From: Sphingomonadales bacterium
GTDB taxonomy: Bacteria; Pseudomonadota; Alphaproteobacteria; Sphingomonadales; Sphingomonadaceae
Length of the DNA stretch: 14,760 nucleotides
NCBI GenBank assembly: GCA_025360285.1
Contig: JANYCM010000093.1
Span: 1-14,760 of the forward strand
Direction: 5' to 3'
A program made the position numbers and the translations under genes. The notes under the pieces are model-generated. The model saw only the letters and a list, made by a program, of their open reading frames with translations, was not told the DNA's origin and did not search any database. Of the stretch, positions 13,473 through 14,760 are shown piece after piece. Position 1 is the first letter of the stretch, and every line of letters starts with the position of its first letter.

Positions 13473-14760
13473 TTAGCGTTTGGTGAATTTATCGAAACCC
13501 GGCGGCATCCCGCCCCCCAGCAAGCCGCCAAGGCCGCCAGCGCCCCCAGGTCCATTGCCGCCGCCCATCTTGGCCATCATCGCCGCCATGCCCCTCATGC
13601 CGCCCATCTTCCTCAGCTTTTTCATGGCGGTCGCCATGTCGAGTTGCATCTTGATGACGCGGTTGACCTCCTGCACCGTCGTGCCGGCGCCCTTGGCGAT
13701 GCGGATCTTGCGCTTGGCGGTCAGAATTTCGGGCTTGGCGCGTTCCTTGGGTGTCATCGAACAGATTACCGCCTCCATGCGGCCGAGAACCTTCTCGTCA
13801 ACCGCGCCGCTTTCCATGGCTTTCTTGGCCTGCGCCATGCCGGGCATCATGCCGGCCAGCGCGCCCAGCCCGCCCATCGCCTTCATCTGGCGCAATTGCC
13901 CGCGCAGATCGTCGAAATCAAACTGCCCCTTGGCGAGCTTCGCCGCCAGTTTCTCGGCATCGGCCTGTTCGATATTGGCCGCGGCGCGTTCCACCAGGCC
14001 GACGATATCGCCCATGCCCAAAATGCGCCCGGCAACCCGCTGCGGATCAAAGGCTTCCAGCGCATCGAGCTTTTCACCGGTGCCGGCAAACTTGATCGGC
14101 CGCTGCGTCACCGCGCGCATTGAAAGCGCCGCCCCGCCGCGGGCATCGCCGTCCATCCGCGTCAGGATCACGCCCGTCAACGCCACTTCCGCCGTGAAGG
14201 CGCTGGCGACATTCACCGCGTCCTGGCCAGTCAGCGCATCGACAACCAGCAAAATCTCATCGGGCTTCGTCGCTGCCGCAATCGCCGCCATTTCGGCCAT
14301 CAACGCCGTATCGACATTGAGGCGCCCGGCGGTATCGAGCAGCACGACGTCAAAGCCCTGCAACCGCGCCGAACTCCGCGCCCGCTCGGCAATGGCGACG
14401 GGCTGCTGCCCGGCGATGATCGGCAGCGTCGCCACGCCGGCCTGTTCGCCCAGCACGCGCAGCTGCTCCTGCGCCGCCGGTCGCGCGACGTCCAGCGACG
14501 CCATCATCACCTTCTTGCCATGCCGCTCGGTCAGCAGCTTGGCGAGTTTGCCGGTCGTCGTCGTTTTGCCCGACCCTTGCAGCCCGACCATCATGATCAC
14601 CGCCGGCGGCGTCACATCGACGTTCAGCTCGGACGCTTCGGAGCCCAGCAGCTCGACAAGCGCATCGTTGACGATCTTGACGACCTGCTGCCCCGGCGTA
14701 ACGGAGCGCACCACTTCGGCGCCAATCGCCCGCTCGGTGATATCGTCGATGAACTGCTTG
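13473..14760 (-). CDS. ffh: Signal recognition particle protein Ffh, 5' part beyond window
   Basis: The C-terminal 428 residues of the SRP54-type GTPase that binds 4.5S RNA and signal peptides and docks with FtsY. The start and most of the N domain are outside the window; the first visible residues are KQFIDDITERAIGAEVV. GTPase motifs follow: GLQGSGKTTTTGKLA (G1), DVARPAAQEQL, LLDTAGRLNVD (G3), TRMDGDARGGAA (G4 region). The M domain (from about LRQMKAMGGLG) carries Met-rich runs and ends GGGMPPGFDKFTKR. The GTG at 14714 is an internal codon, not the start. It heads the visible operon. Confidence 0.97.
   Translation of the reverse strand, partial: KQFIDDITERAIGAEVVRSVTPGQQVVKIVNDALVELLGSEASELNVDVTPPAVIMMVGLQGSGKTTTTGKLAKLLTERHGKKVMMASLDVARPAAQEQLRVLGEQAGVATLPIIAGQQPVAIAERARSSARLQGFDVVLLDTAGRLNVDTALMAEMAAIAAATKPDEILLVVDALTGQDAVNVASAFTAEVALTGVILTRMDGDARGGAALSMRAVTQRPIKFAGTGEKLDALEAFDPQRVAGRILGMGDIVGLVERAAANIEQADAEKLAAKLAKGQFDFDDLRGQLRQMKAMGGLGALAGMMPGMAQAKKAMESGAVDEKVLGRMEAVICSMTPKERAKPEILTAKRKIRIAKGAGTTVQEVNRVIKMQLDMATAMKKLRKMGGMRGMAAMMAKMGGGNGPGGAGGLGGLLGGGMPPGFDKFTKR

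Overview
The window is GC-rich chromosomal DNA from an alphaproteobacterium. The long Ala/Glu tail on ribosomal protein S16, the ffh-rpsP-rimM-trmD-rplS order, the Tol-Pal protein sequences and the many short palindromic intergenic repeats suggest a sphingomonad (Sphingomonadales). That placement is inferred from protein character only; no search was run. Almost every base lies in a gene or a short gap, and no rRNA, tRNA or CRISPR array was seen.

Layout, left to right. 1-63 is a palindromic repeat cut by the window edge. 101-460 (+) is a small staphylococcal-nuclease-like protein. 551-2562 (+) holds tolB and pal, and 2715-4348 (+) holds fmt and truA, which overlap. 4495-4668 (+) is a small one-pass membrane ORF that runs convergently into an alkaline phosphatase (4640-6127, -). 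A 2-oxoglutarate/Fe(II) oxygenase of the isopenicillin-N-synthase type follows (6181-7101, -). 7217-9694 (-) is ybgC-tolQ-tolR-tolA in tight order. 9843-10243 is a GIY-YIG nuclease gene enclosed by perfect 32-bp inverted repeats. 10261-14760 (-) is the translation/secretion operon ffh-rpsP-(membrane protein)-rimM-vapB-vapC-trmD-rplS, with ffh cut at its 5' end by the window edge.

How the genes work together. The Tol-Pal envelope machine (TolQ/R motor, TolA transducer, TolB/Pal at the outer membrane) is encoded in two divided, oppositely oriented blocks about 6.6 kb apart. fmt, rpsP, rimM, trmD, rplS, truA and ffh serve translation initiation, ribosome assembly, tRNA modification and co-translational targeting.

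The most interesting points are three. (1) The canonical ybgC-tolQRAB-pal operon is split at the tolA/tolB junction, and each broken end carries a copy of the same ~60-bp palindromic repeat; inverting the intervening segment would restore the usual order. (2) A compact 401-bp unit consists of a GIY-YIG gene inside perfect inverted repeats, with the stop codon inside one repeat. (3) A VapBC toxin-antitoxin module sits inside the ribosomal operon, with its own predicted promoter/operator at the end of rimM and a GTGA overlap that couples vapC to the essential gene trmD.
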